Assembly (NCBI GenBank): GCA_965221985.1
Contig: OZ244928.1
Coordinates: forward strand, 2,418,001-2,482,000
From: J054 sp965221985
Lineage (GTDB): Bacteria > Pseudomonadota > Gammaproteobacteria > Steroidobacterales > GCA-2729495
Length of the DNA: 64,000 nt
Reading direction: 5' to 3'
The notes beneath the pieces are model-generated. The model was not told the DNA's origin and did not search any database. It worked only from the letters and a program-made list of their open reading frames with translations. The translations under genes and the position numbers were made by a program. Below are positions 49,881 to 57,891 of this stretch, in pieces. The stretch's first letter is position 1; every line of letters begins with the position of its first letter.

Positions 49881-50633
49881 CTAGCCTATAAGACCCTTGT
49901 CACGCAAGGCGGCGACGAGTTCGCCGACGTCCGCGACCACGATGCCCTTGCCACGCTCCGCCGGGGGTTCGTAGTTTGTGACGGTGAATTGGCTGGCCGT
50001 ATCCACACCCAGCTCATTCATGGCAATGGTTTCTAAAGGCTTTTTCTTCGCTTTCATAATGTCCGGTAACTTAACGTACCGGGGTTCATTCAGGCGTAAG
50101 TCCGTGCTGACCACGGCGGGAAGATCAACCTCAATGGTCTCCAGGCCGGCATCGACCTCGCGGGTAACCCGCGCGGTATTGCCGGAAATATCCAGCTTTG
50201 ATGCGAATGTTGCTTGCGGTCTTTCCCACAAGGCCGCAAGCATCTGCGGTGTTTGGTTGCAGTCATCGTCGATGGCTTGCTTGCCGAGGATGACCAAGTC
50301 CGGATTTTCCCGTTGAATGATGGCGAGCAAGCTGCGCGCGGCAGTGAGAGGTTCTGGTGCTGAATCTGTTTCGATCAGCATCGCTCGATCAGCACCCATG
50401 GCCAGGCCGGTGCGTAATTGTTGCTGGCAGTCGTCGGTGCCAATGGACACTACGATCACCTCTTCGGCAGCGCCAGCTTCGCGCAGGCGAAGTGCCTCTT
50501 CCAGGGCAATCTCATCGAAGGGATTGATGCTCATTTTGACGCCGTCAGTTACCACGCCGGAGGCATCGGGCTTGACGCGAATACGGACGTTGTAGTCCAC
50601 CACGCGTTTAAGGCAAACGAGAACTTTTTCCAT
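49881..50633 (-). CDS. etfB: Electron transfer flavoprotein beta subunit EtfB
   Basis: A 250-residue ETF beta subunit. Landmarks are KVLVCLKRVVDYNVRIRVK, MSINPFDEIALEEALRLRE, the AMP-binding GTDDCQQQLRTGLAMGADRA, and LGKQAIDDDCNQTPQMLA; the recognition loop region reads DLRLNEPRYVKLPDIMKAKKKPLE. ATG 50633 (MEKVLVCLKR) follows AGGAG by nine bases; an extension to 50678 is unsupported. The gene order etfB-etfA is standard. Confidence 0.96.
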   Translation of the reverse strand: MEKVLVCLKRVVDYNVRIRVKPDASGVVTDGVKMSINPFDEIALEEALRLREAGAAEEVIVVSIGTDDCQQQLRTGLAMGADRAMLIETDSAPEPLTAARSLLAIIQRENPDLVILGKQAIDDDCNQTPQMLAALWERPQATFASKLDISGNTARVTREVDAGLETIEVDLPAVVSTDLRLNEPRYVKLPDIMKAKKKPLETIAMNELGVDTASQFTVTNYEPPAERGKGIVVADVGELVAALRDKGLIG

Positions 50634-50731
50634 TCCGCCAGCTCCTGGGGTTTGGGGCAAAAAACATGCTATTTTCAATGAGCTGCCGGGGCCTTACAAG
50701 TCGAATCCCGTCGTAGCGTGAGTAACCATGC

Positions 50732-51595
50732 ATGCGCGATGCTTATACAAGCCTAATTAGCGTCACTGAGCTGACAAAGCTGCTGGCTCAATCAGATGAC
50801 GAAGCCGTGGTGCTTCTCGATTGCCGCTTTGATCTGCTGAATCCGGATGCCGGCCGCAGAGCTTGGCTAGAGGGCCATCTGCCCAAGGCTCAGTTTGTGG
50901 ATCTGGATCAAGACCTGGCCGGCGCGGTTTCCGCGGCATCGGGTGGCCGCCACCCGCTGCCGGAACCGGAAAAGCTGGCCGCAGGCTTAGGACAACTGGG
51001 TGTGGGCGAGGGGACGCAGGTGGTGGCATACGACGATATGCAGGGCATGTTCGCTGCGAGAACTTGGTGGTTACTGCGGTGGCTTGGGCATGAAAGAGTT
51101 GCTGTGCTAGACGGTGGCTTGCAAGCTTGGCTCGAGGCGGGTCAGCCGCTGACCCGCCAGGTCTTAACGCCAAAACCCGCAAAATTCCCGCGGCCAAGCC
51201 AAGTGCTATCTGTGCTAACAGCAGGCGAAGTCAGTGACCGGCTCGCCGGAAACGAATTATTGCTGCTGGACGTGCGCGCCGCGGAGCGCTTTCTGGGGCA
51301 ATCAGAGCCCATTGATCCCATCGCGGGCCATGTACCAGGCGCTATCAATTTACCGTTGTCGGATAATTTAGCGTCCGACGGCCGGTTTTTGCCGCCTGCT
51401 GATCTGGCCGAGATGTACCGCAAAGTCATTGCTGGCCGCCCCATAACTTCGGTTGCCTGCATGTGTGGATCAGGCGTATCGGCCTGCCATAGCTTGCTGG
51501 CCTTGGAAATTGCGGAGTTACCGGGTGCGGCCCTTTATGCGGGATCCTGGTCTGACTGGATCAGTGACCCGTCGCGGCCGGTGGCGGCAGATTAA
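50732..51595 (+). CDS. sseA: Thiosulfate/3-mercaptopyruvate sulfurtransferase
   Basis: A 287-residue two-domain rhodanese. The N-terminal inactive domain holds LLDCRFDLLNP and HLPKAQFVDLDQDL; the C-terminal catalytic loop is CGSGVSACHSLLAL near residue 246. The CGSGV form of the loop favours 3-mercaptopyruvate as sulfur donor, as in SseA. It transfers sulfane sulfur to cyanide or thiols. It is divergent from etfB, and a lipoprotein gene starts three bases after its stop. Confidence 0.9.
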   Translation: MRDAYTSLISVTELTKLLAQSDDEAVVLLDCRFDLLNPDAGRRAWLEGHLPKAQFVDLDQDLAGAVSAASGGRHPLPEPEKLAAGLGQLGVGEGTQVVAYDDMQGMFAARTWWLLRWLGHERVAVLDGGLQAWLEAGQPLTRQVLTPKPAKFPRPSQVLSVLTAGEVSDRLAGNELLLLDVRAAERFLGQSEPIDPIAGHVPGAINLPLSDNLASDGRFLPPADLAEMYRKVIAGRPITSVACMCGSGVSACHSLLALEIAELPGAALYAGSWSDWISDPSRPVAAD

Positions 51596-51598
51596 GCA

Positions 51599-52114
51599 AT
51601 GTTGCCGAGCTTGCGCGTCGCGGGGCTATTGAGTTCGTTGCTCATTCTTGGCGCCTGCGCCGGTTCAGACAAAGGCCCCGCTGAGGAACAGCCGGCCAGT
51701 GAGGGCCGGGTGGCTGCCTGTTTTAACGCCTCGGCAGTACGGGCGTTCCGGCCCGTGGACCGCAGTCGTCTAATTGTTTATACCTCAGGCCGCAACCGCG
51801 CTTATCTCGTCCGTATCGCGCCGGCAAGCTCGCGTCTAACGCAAGCACGGCGAATCGATTTCGGATCGGATAGTGGCCGTATCTGCGGATATCCGGGCGA
51901 GCGCCTATACTTTGGCAGCGCCTTGGGGCCCGGTTCGTTTGTCGCTGACGTGGAACGGCTGGATGCCGTCGCCTTGCAGGCCCTGGAGGTCAGCAACGAT
52001 CCGGATGCGAAGCTCCTGGAGCCCGAGAAAAATCAGGGGGCGAAAATTGAGCCTCTCAGCGATGCTGACGGGGATGACGCGAATAACAACGAGCAGGAAA
52101 CCAGTAAACCATGA
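51599..52114 (+). CDS. Putative lipoprotein of unknown function
   Basis: A 171-residue protein with a lipoprotein signal (VAGLLSSLLILGACAGSDKG, lipobox LGAC). The central part resembles DUF6491-type proteins: a cysteine-containing RVAACFNASAVRAFRPVD, then VYTSGRNRAYLVRI and a second cysteine in GRICGYPGERLYFG. The C-terminus is acidic and low-complexity. The function is unknown. Its last bases overlap the next start in an ATGA junction (52111-52114), so the two are made together. Confidence 0.75.
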   Translation: MLPSLRVAGLLSSLLILGACAGSDKGPAEEQPASEGRVAACFNASAVRAFRPVDRSRLIVYTSGRNRAYLVRIAPASSRLTQARRIDFGSDSGRICGYPGERLYFGSALGPGSFVADVERLDAVALQALEVSNDPDAKLLEPEKNQGAKIEPLSDADGDDANNNEQETSKP

Positions 52115-52848
52115 GTGAAATTTTGCAGCGCGACCACCGGATCATTCGGGGCCGCATTCAGTACACGAGCAAAAAGCCCGAGCGAATGGATCAGGAGCGT
52201 GGCCGGGAAACTTTCATGATTACGGTCCACGGTGATGGTCGGCGCAGCATCACTGCGCACTCCGAAATCGACGACCGGCCTAGCGTGATGCGCGACACGG
52301 TTTATAGTCTTGATGAAGATTGGTACCCGACGGATTGCTTCCTGCGTTTAACTGTGGGTGATCGTTTCATGGGCACTGGCTGGTTTCGTTTCGGCCCGGA
52401 TTTCGCCGAATGCGAAAGCTACACCGCCCTGGAAGGTCGCATCACGCAGCGAATGGAAACCACGGGTCGGCTAAAGACCTTCCAAAACCATGCCATTGCT
52501 TGTGATGCTTGGCACATGCGGCTCTTCGATCGAAGTCAAGGTCCTGGTGTACAGGGTTTGGATGAGATGTTGCTGTGTTCGCCGGATCATCGCGGTGCCA
52601 CTGGGCCCATGTTGTTTCGCATTGGCATGGGCATCGAATACGTGGGCGAGGAGGCTATCGAGGTGGGTGCTGGCAAATTTGACGCATTGCATTTTCGTAT
52701 GGTTTCAGCGCCCGGCCTGCCGCAGGAGCATCCACCTTATGATGTCTGGTGTAGCAATGACGGTGATTATATTTGCTACCGCGCTTGTGCGGCCGGTTAT
52801 ATGCAGACGCATTACGAATTGGTTGAATTGAGTTACGAATCAGCCTGA
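52111..52848 (+). CDS. Conserved-looking beta-rich protein, function unknown
   Basis: A 245-residue cytoplasmic protein without signal peptide or membrane segment. Predicted to be mostly beta strand; the final part, EAIEVGAGKFDALHFRMV then DVWCSNDGDYICYRACAAGYMQTHYELVEL, resembles the end of DUF3108-like barrel proteins, in which a ligand-binding barrel closes with such strands. No catalytic motif is recognised. It is translationally coupled to the lipoprotein before it, and an NCS1 transporter follows 53 bases later. Confidence 0.65.
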   Translation: MSEILQRDHRIIRGRIQYTSKKPERMDQERGRETFMITVHGDGRRSITAHSEIDDRPSVMRDTVYSLDEDWYPTDCFLRLTVGDRFMGTGWFRFGPDFAECESYTALEGRITQRMETTGRLKTFQNHAIACDAWHMRLFDRSQGPGVQGLDEMLLCSPDHRGATGPMLFRIGMGIEYVGEEAIEVGAGKFDALHFRMVSAPGLPQEHPPYDVWCSNDGDYICYRACAAGYMQTHYELVELSYESA

Positions 52849-52901
52849 CGGACCACAGGCCAACAAAATTAGCGCCAGGTTTTCTCATCGGGAGGTGCGA
52901 G

Positions 52902-54233
52902 ATGCTGGAAAAATTGCGGGCATGGTGGGCGTGGGATCCAGAGGCCGAGCGATCAAGTGCTGACAATCCGCTCAGTCCGCTGACCGACGCACAGCGTCGA
53001 GGCACAGGACCCTTACTGACTTTAGCCTTTGGCTGGGGATTTCTGGTTACCGGCTTGATCGTCGGCGGCTTGCTCGGCAGCGGCATGCCGTTTTGGCCCA
53101 ACATCGTGGTGGCAAGTTTCGCCGGTAATTTTGCTAACTTTCTGGTTGGCGCAGTTGTTGGCTATATTGGCTACAAGACCGCTTGCAACAGCGGCTTGTT
53201 GTATCGCTATGTCTATGGTCGCGCGGGTGCGTATTTGCCGGTGCTGGCCATCGCCCTACTAACCATTGGTTGGCAAGGCATCGTGGTGGGCGCCTTCGGT
53301 TTTGCTTGGGCGCAAAGTTTCGATTCCCCGACCTTTTATGCCGTGGCCATTGCGGCTGGCTTGTTGTTCACAGTCACCACCTACTTCGGCGTCAAAGGAT
53401 TAGAGATTGTCAGTATCCCGGCAGTCTTGGTGCTAGTTGCCGTCGGTCTTTATGCCGCTTGGCTAAATGTTGACACCGCCGGTGGTTGGCAAGAGTTTTT
53501 GGCCTTGTCGAGAGAAAAAGCAGCGAGCGGAGAAGCGCCGCTGAACATGGTGCAGGGGATTAATTTGGTCATCGGTTCCTGGGTGGTCGGTGCCATCGTC
53601 ATGCCGGAATATACGCGCTTCGCGCGCAAAGCCTGGGTGGCCGTGGCCATTCCTTTTATTGTGCTCATTATTTCGCAATGGTTCTTGCAGGTGATTGGCG
53701 CTCTCGGAGGTATTGTTTCAGGCAGCTACGATTTCACGACCTATCTCTTGGCCCAGGGCATGGTGATCGGTGGCATTGGTGTGATCGGCATGAGCTTGGC
53801 TCTATGGACCACCGGTGATGCGAATTTGTACTTGCCGGTCATTCAAACAGCTAGCGTTTTTCGCCGTCCGCAGCGAGTCATGACGGTGATTTGTGGTTTG
53901 CTGGGTACCCTCGTTGGCCTGGGGATTTATCAGCGTTTTGCCAGCTGGATTGATTTGCTGGCAGTTTTGGTACCACCTCTAATTGGCCCCATAATCGTGG
54001 ACTACTATGTCGTTAATCGCGGTCGATTTTCGGCGGCTAGCTTGGAAAATTCCCCAGCCTGGAACCCTGCGGCGTTTATTGCTTATTTTGTCGGCGCGGC
54101 GAGTACCTTCTGGTCACCGGAATGGATGGTGCCGGCCGCCTTTGGTTTGATTGTGTCCATGCTGGTTTACGGTGTTGCTTATCAGCTCGCACGGGCACTC
54201 GGCATCAATCCGCATGCGAATGTTGCCAGCTAG
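52902..54233 (+). CDS. NCS1-family nucleobase/hydantoin:cation symporter (CodB-like)
   Basis: A 443-residue transporter with about 12 helices. The cytosine-permease-type signatures are LTLAFGWGFLVTGLIVGGLLGSGM, GYIGYKTACNSGLLYRYVYGRAGAYLPVL and GWQGIVVGAFGFAWAQS; the later AIVMPEYTRFARKAW and GPIIVDYYVVNRGRF fit as well. Members carry cytosine, purines, allantoin or hydantoins with a cation. The substrate cannot be fixed; hydantoin-type compounds would agree with the HyuAB genes 20 kb away, but this is only suggestive. Confidence 0.88.
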   Translation: MLEKLRAWWAWDPEAERSSADNPLSPLTDAQRRGTGPLLTLAFGWGFLVTGLIVGGLLGSGMPFWPNIVVASFAGNFANFLVGAVVGYIGYKTACNSGLLYRYVYGRAGAYLPVLAIALLTIGWQGIVVGAFGFAWAQSFDSPTFYAVAIAAGLLFTVTTYFGVKGLEIVSIPAVLVLVAVGLYAAWLNVDTAGGWQEFLALSREKAASGEAPLNMVQGINLVIGSWVVGAIVMPEYTRFARKAWVAVAIPFIVLIISQWFLQVIGALGGIVSGSYDFTTYLLAQGMVIGGIGVIGMSLALWTTGDANLYLPVIQTASVFRRPQRVMTVICGLLGTLVGLGIYQRFASWIDLLAVLVPPLIGPIIVDYYVVNRGRFSAASLENSPAWNPAAFIAYFVGAASTFWSPEWMVPAAFGLIVSMLVYGVAYQLARALGINPHANVAS

Positions 54234-54239
54234 ACCGAC

Positions 54240-55118
54240 CTAATCAGGAAGCTCCGCCTCGATAAATTCCAGCCATTCGCCGGCCGGTCCCACGGCCACG
54301 GCGGCTCGCCGTCCAGCATAGGGTGCACCCGATAACACCTGTGGACTGCCGCGAAAATCGAGATCCAGGGCGGATAGATCTTCGACAATGAAACCCACCA
54401 TGGCGATGCCCGGCAAGAGACTGCCGGCAGGGCTAGAGCGCGGTTTGGCTACACTGGGGTACTCATCCAGTTCGATTAAGAAGTCTGATGCCAAGCGCGC
54501 CACCGATAGAGGATAGGTCGTCTCAGGTGGTAGGCCTTGAGCTTTAGAAATTACAGTTATCTTGAAGGGAGTCGGATCACTGATGTCTAGACCCAATCGG
54601 TCCCCGTAAAAATCTCTAAACGCGGTCATGGATGGCCCGCCCACGACCATAATGAAAACGCGGTCGACGTCAGTTTTGATACTGAAGTCATTGTTCCGCG
54701 TGAGGTACAGTAGCTCATTGCCCGGTCCAATGGCTTGCATGGCCCGCGGTGCATTCGGCGCGGCCCACAAATCATAGGGAGGGCCAATAATCTCGTAGGG
54801 TGAATCCGCCAAACGTTGCGCCATGGCATCCGGATCCTTGACTAATAATTCAGTGGCGTTCCAGCCAAAGCTTGTCATGGGTGCATAGTCGTCGGTTTGC
54901 TCGCTTTCGATAAAGCGTAAAAAAACCGCGGCATCACTGGCGGATTGCAGCAGCAAATAGGGTCGCCCGCTGGCCTTGGGCGCGCCCCAAACGTCGGCAG
55001 CTTGTTCGCTGACGGCGCCCGTCGCAACGGCCTCGTAGTCCAAGTAGTTTTCATAGGCTTCTTCAACACCGTGCAGTTGTGCGACGGTGATGGTCACGAT
55101 CAGTATGGACTTGAGCAT
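54240..55118 (-). CDS. Glyoxalase/VOC-like protein, paralog of the gene at 27153
   Basis: A 292-residue two-module VOC-like protein. First module: VTITVAQLHGVEEAYENYLDY; second: DRVFIMVVGGPSMTAFRDFY. It shares with the paralog FGWNATELLVKD, AQRLADSPYEIIG, AIGPGNELLYLT and the closing GPAGEWLEFIE. ATG 55118 follows GGAG by seven bases; a longer frame to 55193 lacks family likeness. The reaction is unknown. Its neighbours are an NCS1 symporter (convergent) and an MFS transporter (divergent). Confidence 0.7.
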   Translation of the reverse strand: MLKSILIVTITVAQLHGVEEAYENYLDYEAVATGAVSEQAADVWGAPKASGRPYLLLQSASDAAVFLRFIESEQTDDYAPMTSFGWNATELLVKDPDAMAQRLADSPYEIIGPPYDLWAAPNAPRAMQAIGPGNELLYLTRNNDFSIKTDVDRVFIMVVGGPSMTAFRDFYGDRLGLDISDPTPFKITVISKAQGLPPETTYPLSVARLASDFLIELDEYPSVAKPRSSPAGSLLPGIAMVGFIVEDLSALDLDFRGSPQVLSGAPYAGRRAAVAVGPAGEWLEFIEAELPD

Positions 55119-55247
55119 GTCTAGACTCCGCTGTGTATTTTCGTGTTTGATTCTAGCGGCAGGGTGCAGGGGCCGCGAAGGCACTTGGGCCACCCTGATG
55201 ATTACGGTATGGTCTGTCGGCGTCCAGTGTAGCCGGGGAGGCAGCGA

Positions 55248-56492
55248 GTGACTACCAGTGCCAAGAATAACAAGGGCTTCTACTACGGGTGGGTCATCGC
55301 CTTTTGCTCGCTGTTGATTATGTGGATCACCAACGGCATGACGCTGGCGGGACTCACGGTTTACGACCGGGATATTCTGGATTTTCTGGCCCTGGCTGAG
55401 GGCGAAGATGGATTGCGCGGCCGCTTGAAGTTTCGCGACACCATCACGCTTTTAGGCAGTGGCATGCTTGCGCCCATTACCGGCGCCATCGCTGATCGAA
55501 TTGGTGTTCGTCCCTTGATGGCCTTCGGTTTCGCCCTGCTGGCGGCGGGCAATTTTCTGTACTCGCGTATTGACGCGCTAAACGACATTTACGGCATTCA
55601 CCTGATGCTGGCTTCGGGACTGGCTTGCTCGGGCTTGGTGGTCAACGTGATGCTGGTTTCTAAGTGGTTTGTGAAAAATCGCGGTCTTGCCGTTGGCATG
55701 ACCGTGGCGGGTACCAGCCTAGGCAATGCCGCGCTTCCGCAGCTGAACACCTGGCTGATTGGTGAGTTCGGTTGGCGAACCGCCTTCATGTATTCCAGCG
55801 TTCTGCCCTTGATGTTAATTCCGGTGGTGTTGTTCTTATTGCGCGAGCGCCCGGAAGATATGGGCCTAACGACGCCAGGTTTTGATGCGCATGCCGAGAC
55901 ACCGCCTTCCAGTACCGGCATGCGTTACGCCGATGCCCTGAAGACGCGAAATTTCTGGGTGCTAGCCGGTATTGCCATGCTGACCTTTTATTCCATCTTG
56001 GCACTGCTGAGTAACCTATTCCTGCACATGACGGATCAAGGTTTTGAAGCGCAGGTTGCGGCCAACGGTTTGACCGTCTTGTTCGTTTTAGGTCTGGTCG
56101 GTAAGTTGTTAAGTGGCTTCTTGGCCGAGCGCTTAGGCCACAAAGGCATGTTTGTGAGCACCATTGCCGTAATGTGTATCGGGGCTTGGTTGCTAATTAG
56201 TACTAACACGCTGACCTTCTGGCCGGCCATAGTCCTCTTAGGGCTTGGTTGGGGTGGCTTGTATACGCTATTGCAGCTGCTTGCCGCTGACTACTTCGGC
56301 CTGCGCGATTTGGGAAAAATTCTCGGCACCATTACCGTACTTGATACCTTTGGCGGCGGCATGGGTCCGGTGGTCACCGGCGTGCTGTTCGACCGTTTCG
56401 GTTCCTACAATATTCCATTCACGATTATCGCCGTGCTGGTGACAACGGCCTTGGTTCTATCGCTGTTTTTCAAGATGGCGCCGCGGCACTAA
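55248..56492 (+). CDS. MFS transporter, OFA/monocarboxylate-like
   Basis: A 414-residue MFS protein with 12 helices. It opens FYYGWVIAFCSLLIMWITNGMTLAGL and has the helix 2-3 motif TGAIADRIGVRPLMAFGFAL; SKWFVKNRGLAVGMTVAGTSLGNAALPQL is typical of oxalate:formate antiporters and monocarboxylate carriers. It probably imports a small organic acid. The start is GTG 55248 behind GGGGAGG. Confidence 0.85.
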   Translation: MTTSAKNNKGFYYGWVIAFCSLLIMWITNGMTLAGLTVYDRDILDFLALAEGEDGLRGRLKFRDTITLLGSGMLAPITGAIADRIGVRPLMAFGFALLAAGNFLYSRIDALNDIYGIHLMLASGLACSGLVVNVMLVSKWFVKNRGLAVGMTVAGTSLGNAALPQLNTWLIGEFGWRTAFMYSSVLPLMLIPVVLFLLRERPEDMGLTTPGFDAHAETPPSSTGMRYADALKTRNFWVLAGIAMLTFYSILALLSNLFLHMTDQGFEAQVAANGLTVLFVLGLVGKLLSGFLAERLGHKGMFVSTIAVMCIGAWLLISTNTLTFWPAIVLLGLGWGGLYTLLQLLAADYFGLRDLGKILGTITVLDTFGGGMGPVVTGVLFDRFGSYNIPFTIIAVLVTTALVLSLFFKMAPRH

Positions 56493-56568
56493 GTATTGAT
56501 CGGTGTAAGTTTTTGGTTTTCTCCAAAGTTTTCGGGGCTGCGGAACCCTGAATTTGAACCTGAACGCA

Positions 56569-56596
56569 TTGCGCCCCGCGCGCGATCCTTTATGCT
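56569..56596 (+). promoter_or_regulatory. Candidate promoter of the aminotransferase gene
   Basis: TTGCGC (56569-56574) and TATGCT (56591-56596) are spaced by 16 bases, with the aminotransferase ATG 27 bases further on. Both boxes are moderate matches to the sigma-70 consensus. Confidence 0.3.
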
Positions 56597-56622
56597 CTGA
56601 GTCCTTGCTAAGCGCGCGACGG

Positions 56623-57849
56623 ATGGCCACTGTGACCGATTCGATCAAAACTAGCTCTGCCTTGCATGATGTTCGCTATGAGATTCGCGGACGTTTGGCC
56701 AATCGTGCCCATGAGATGGCCAGGCGTGGCTACGAAATCACCTACTTGAATATCGGTAATCCTGGGCCCTTCGGATTTCGCACGCCTGAAACCATGCGCT
56801 TAGCCATGATCGAGAATTTGTCCAACAGCGAAGGTTATTGCCACCAGAAGGGCGTGTTTCCCGCGCGCGAAGCCGTGGTCATGCAGCAACAAGACCGCGG
56901 TTTGCTAGATGTGACGAGCGAGCATGTGTTTATGGGTAATGGCGTGAGTGAACTGATTGATCTCACCCTGCGAGGTCTGCTCGATCCCGGCGACGAGGTA
57001 CTCATTCCCAGCCCCGACTATCCCTTGTGGACTGCCGCCGTGACGCTGAATGAGGGCCGCCCGGTGCATTATTCCTGTAGCCCCGAAGCAAGCTGGCAGC
57101 CCGATCTCGCGGAGTTGGCGCAACTCATCACGCCGCGTACACGCGGCATAGTGGTGATCAATCCTAATAATCCCACCGGGGCGGTGTATTCACGCGAAAT
57201 CCTGGAGGGCATTGTGCGCTTGGCGGAGCAGCACGGTTTGGTCATTTTCAGTGACGAGATTTACGACGGCATGGTCTACGACAAGGCTGAGTTCGTACCT
57301 ATGGCGACTTTGGCCAAGCAGACTTTGTGTTTGACCTTTAGTGGTTTGTCGAAGGTTTACCGGGCTTGCGGCTACCGCGTGGGTTGGGTCGTTTTTAGCG
57401 GTGATCTGGAGGCTGCCGAAGAATATTTGCAGGCCATGGATCTGCTGGCCTCTCTGCGCTTGTGCAGTAATGTGCCGGGCCAGTGGGCCGTGCAAACTGC
57501 CCTGGGCGGTTATCAGAGTATTAAGGACTTGGTTGAGCCCGGTGGGCGTCTCTATGAATCGCGGCGGGCCGTGTTGGACGCCGTCGCGCGCAGCTCTTAT
57601 CTCCATGTCGTACCGCCCGATGGGTCCATGTACGCGTTTATCGGCGTCGATACCAACAAGCTGCCGGATTTTGACGATAACCAATTCGCCTTGGATCTGT
57701 TGGAGCAGCAACATGTCTTGATCGCGCCGGGTACCAGTTTCAACACGGGGCGCAGCAATTATTTTCGACTGACGACTTTGCCGGATGCGTCGACTCTTGG
57801 CACGGTATTCGAGCAGATGGAAATGGTCCTAGATGCCTATGCCCAATAG
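56623..57849 (+). CDS. PLP-dependent aminotransferase, AlaA-like
   Basis: A 408-residue fold-type I aminotransferase. Landmarks are YLNIGNPGPFGF near the N-terminus, GNGVSELIDL, PSPDYPLWTAAV, INPNNPTGAVYS, the aspartate/tyrosine pair in FSDEIYDGMVYD, and the PLP lysine in TFSGLSKVYRACGYRVGWVV near 245. The layout is that of AlaA/AlaC-type alanine-forming enzymes, though kynurenine or aspartate aminotransferases are similar. ATG 56623 (MATVTDSIK) is chosen; an in-frame TTG at 56554 would add 23 residues. Confidence 0.85.
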   Translation: MATVTDSIKTSSALHDVRYEIRGRLANRAHEMARRGYEITYLNIGNPGPFGFRTPETMRLAMIENLSNSEGYCHQKGVFPAREAVVMQQQDRGLLDVTSEHVFMGNGVSELIDLTLRGLLDPGDEVLIPSPDYPLWTAAVTLNEGRPVHYSCSPEASWQPDLAELAQLITPRTRGIVVINPNNPTGAVYSREILEGIVRLAEQHGLVIFSDEIYDGMVYDKAEFVPMATLAKQTLCLTFSGLSKVYRACGYRVGWVVFSGDLEAAEEYLQAMDLLASLRLCSNVPGQWAVQTALGGYQSIKDLVEPGGRLYESRRAVLDAVARSSYLHVVPPDGSMYAFIGVDTNKLPDFDDNQFALDLLEQQHVLIAPGTSFNTGRSNYFRLTTLPDASTLGTVFEQMEMVLDAYAQ

Positions 57850-57891
57850 TCAAGTAATTTCTAATATAACTATATAAATATCTGATTTAGA

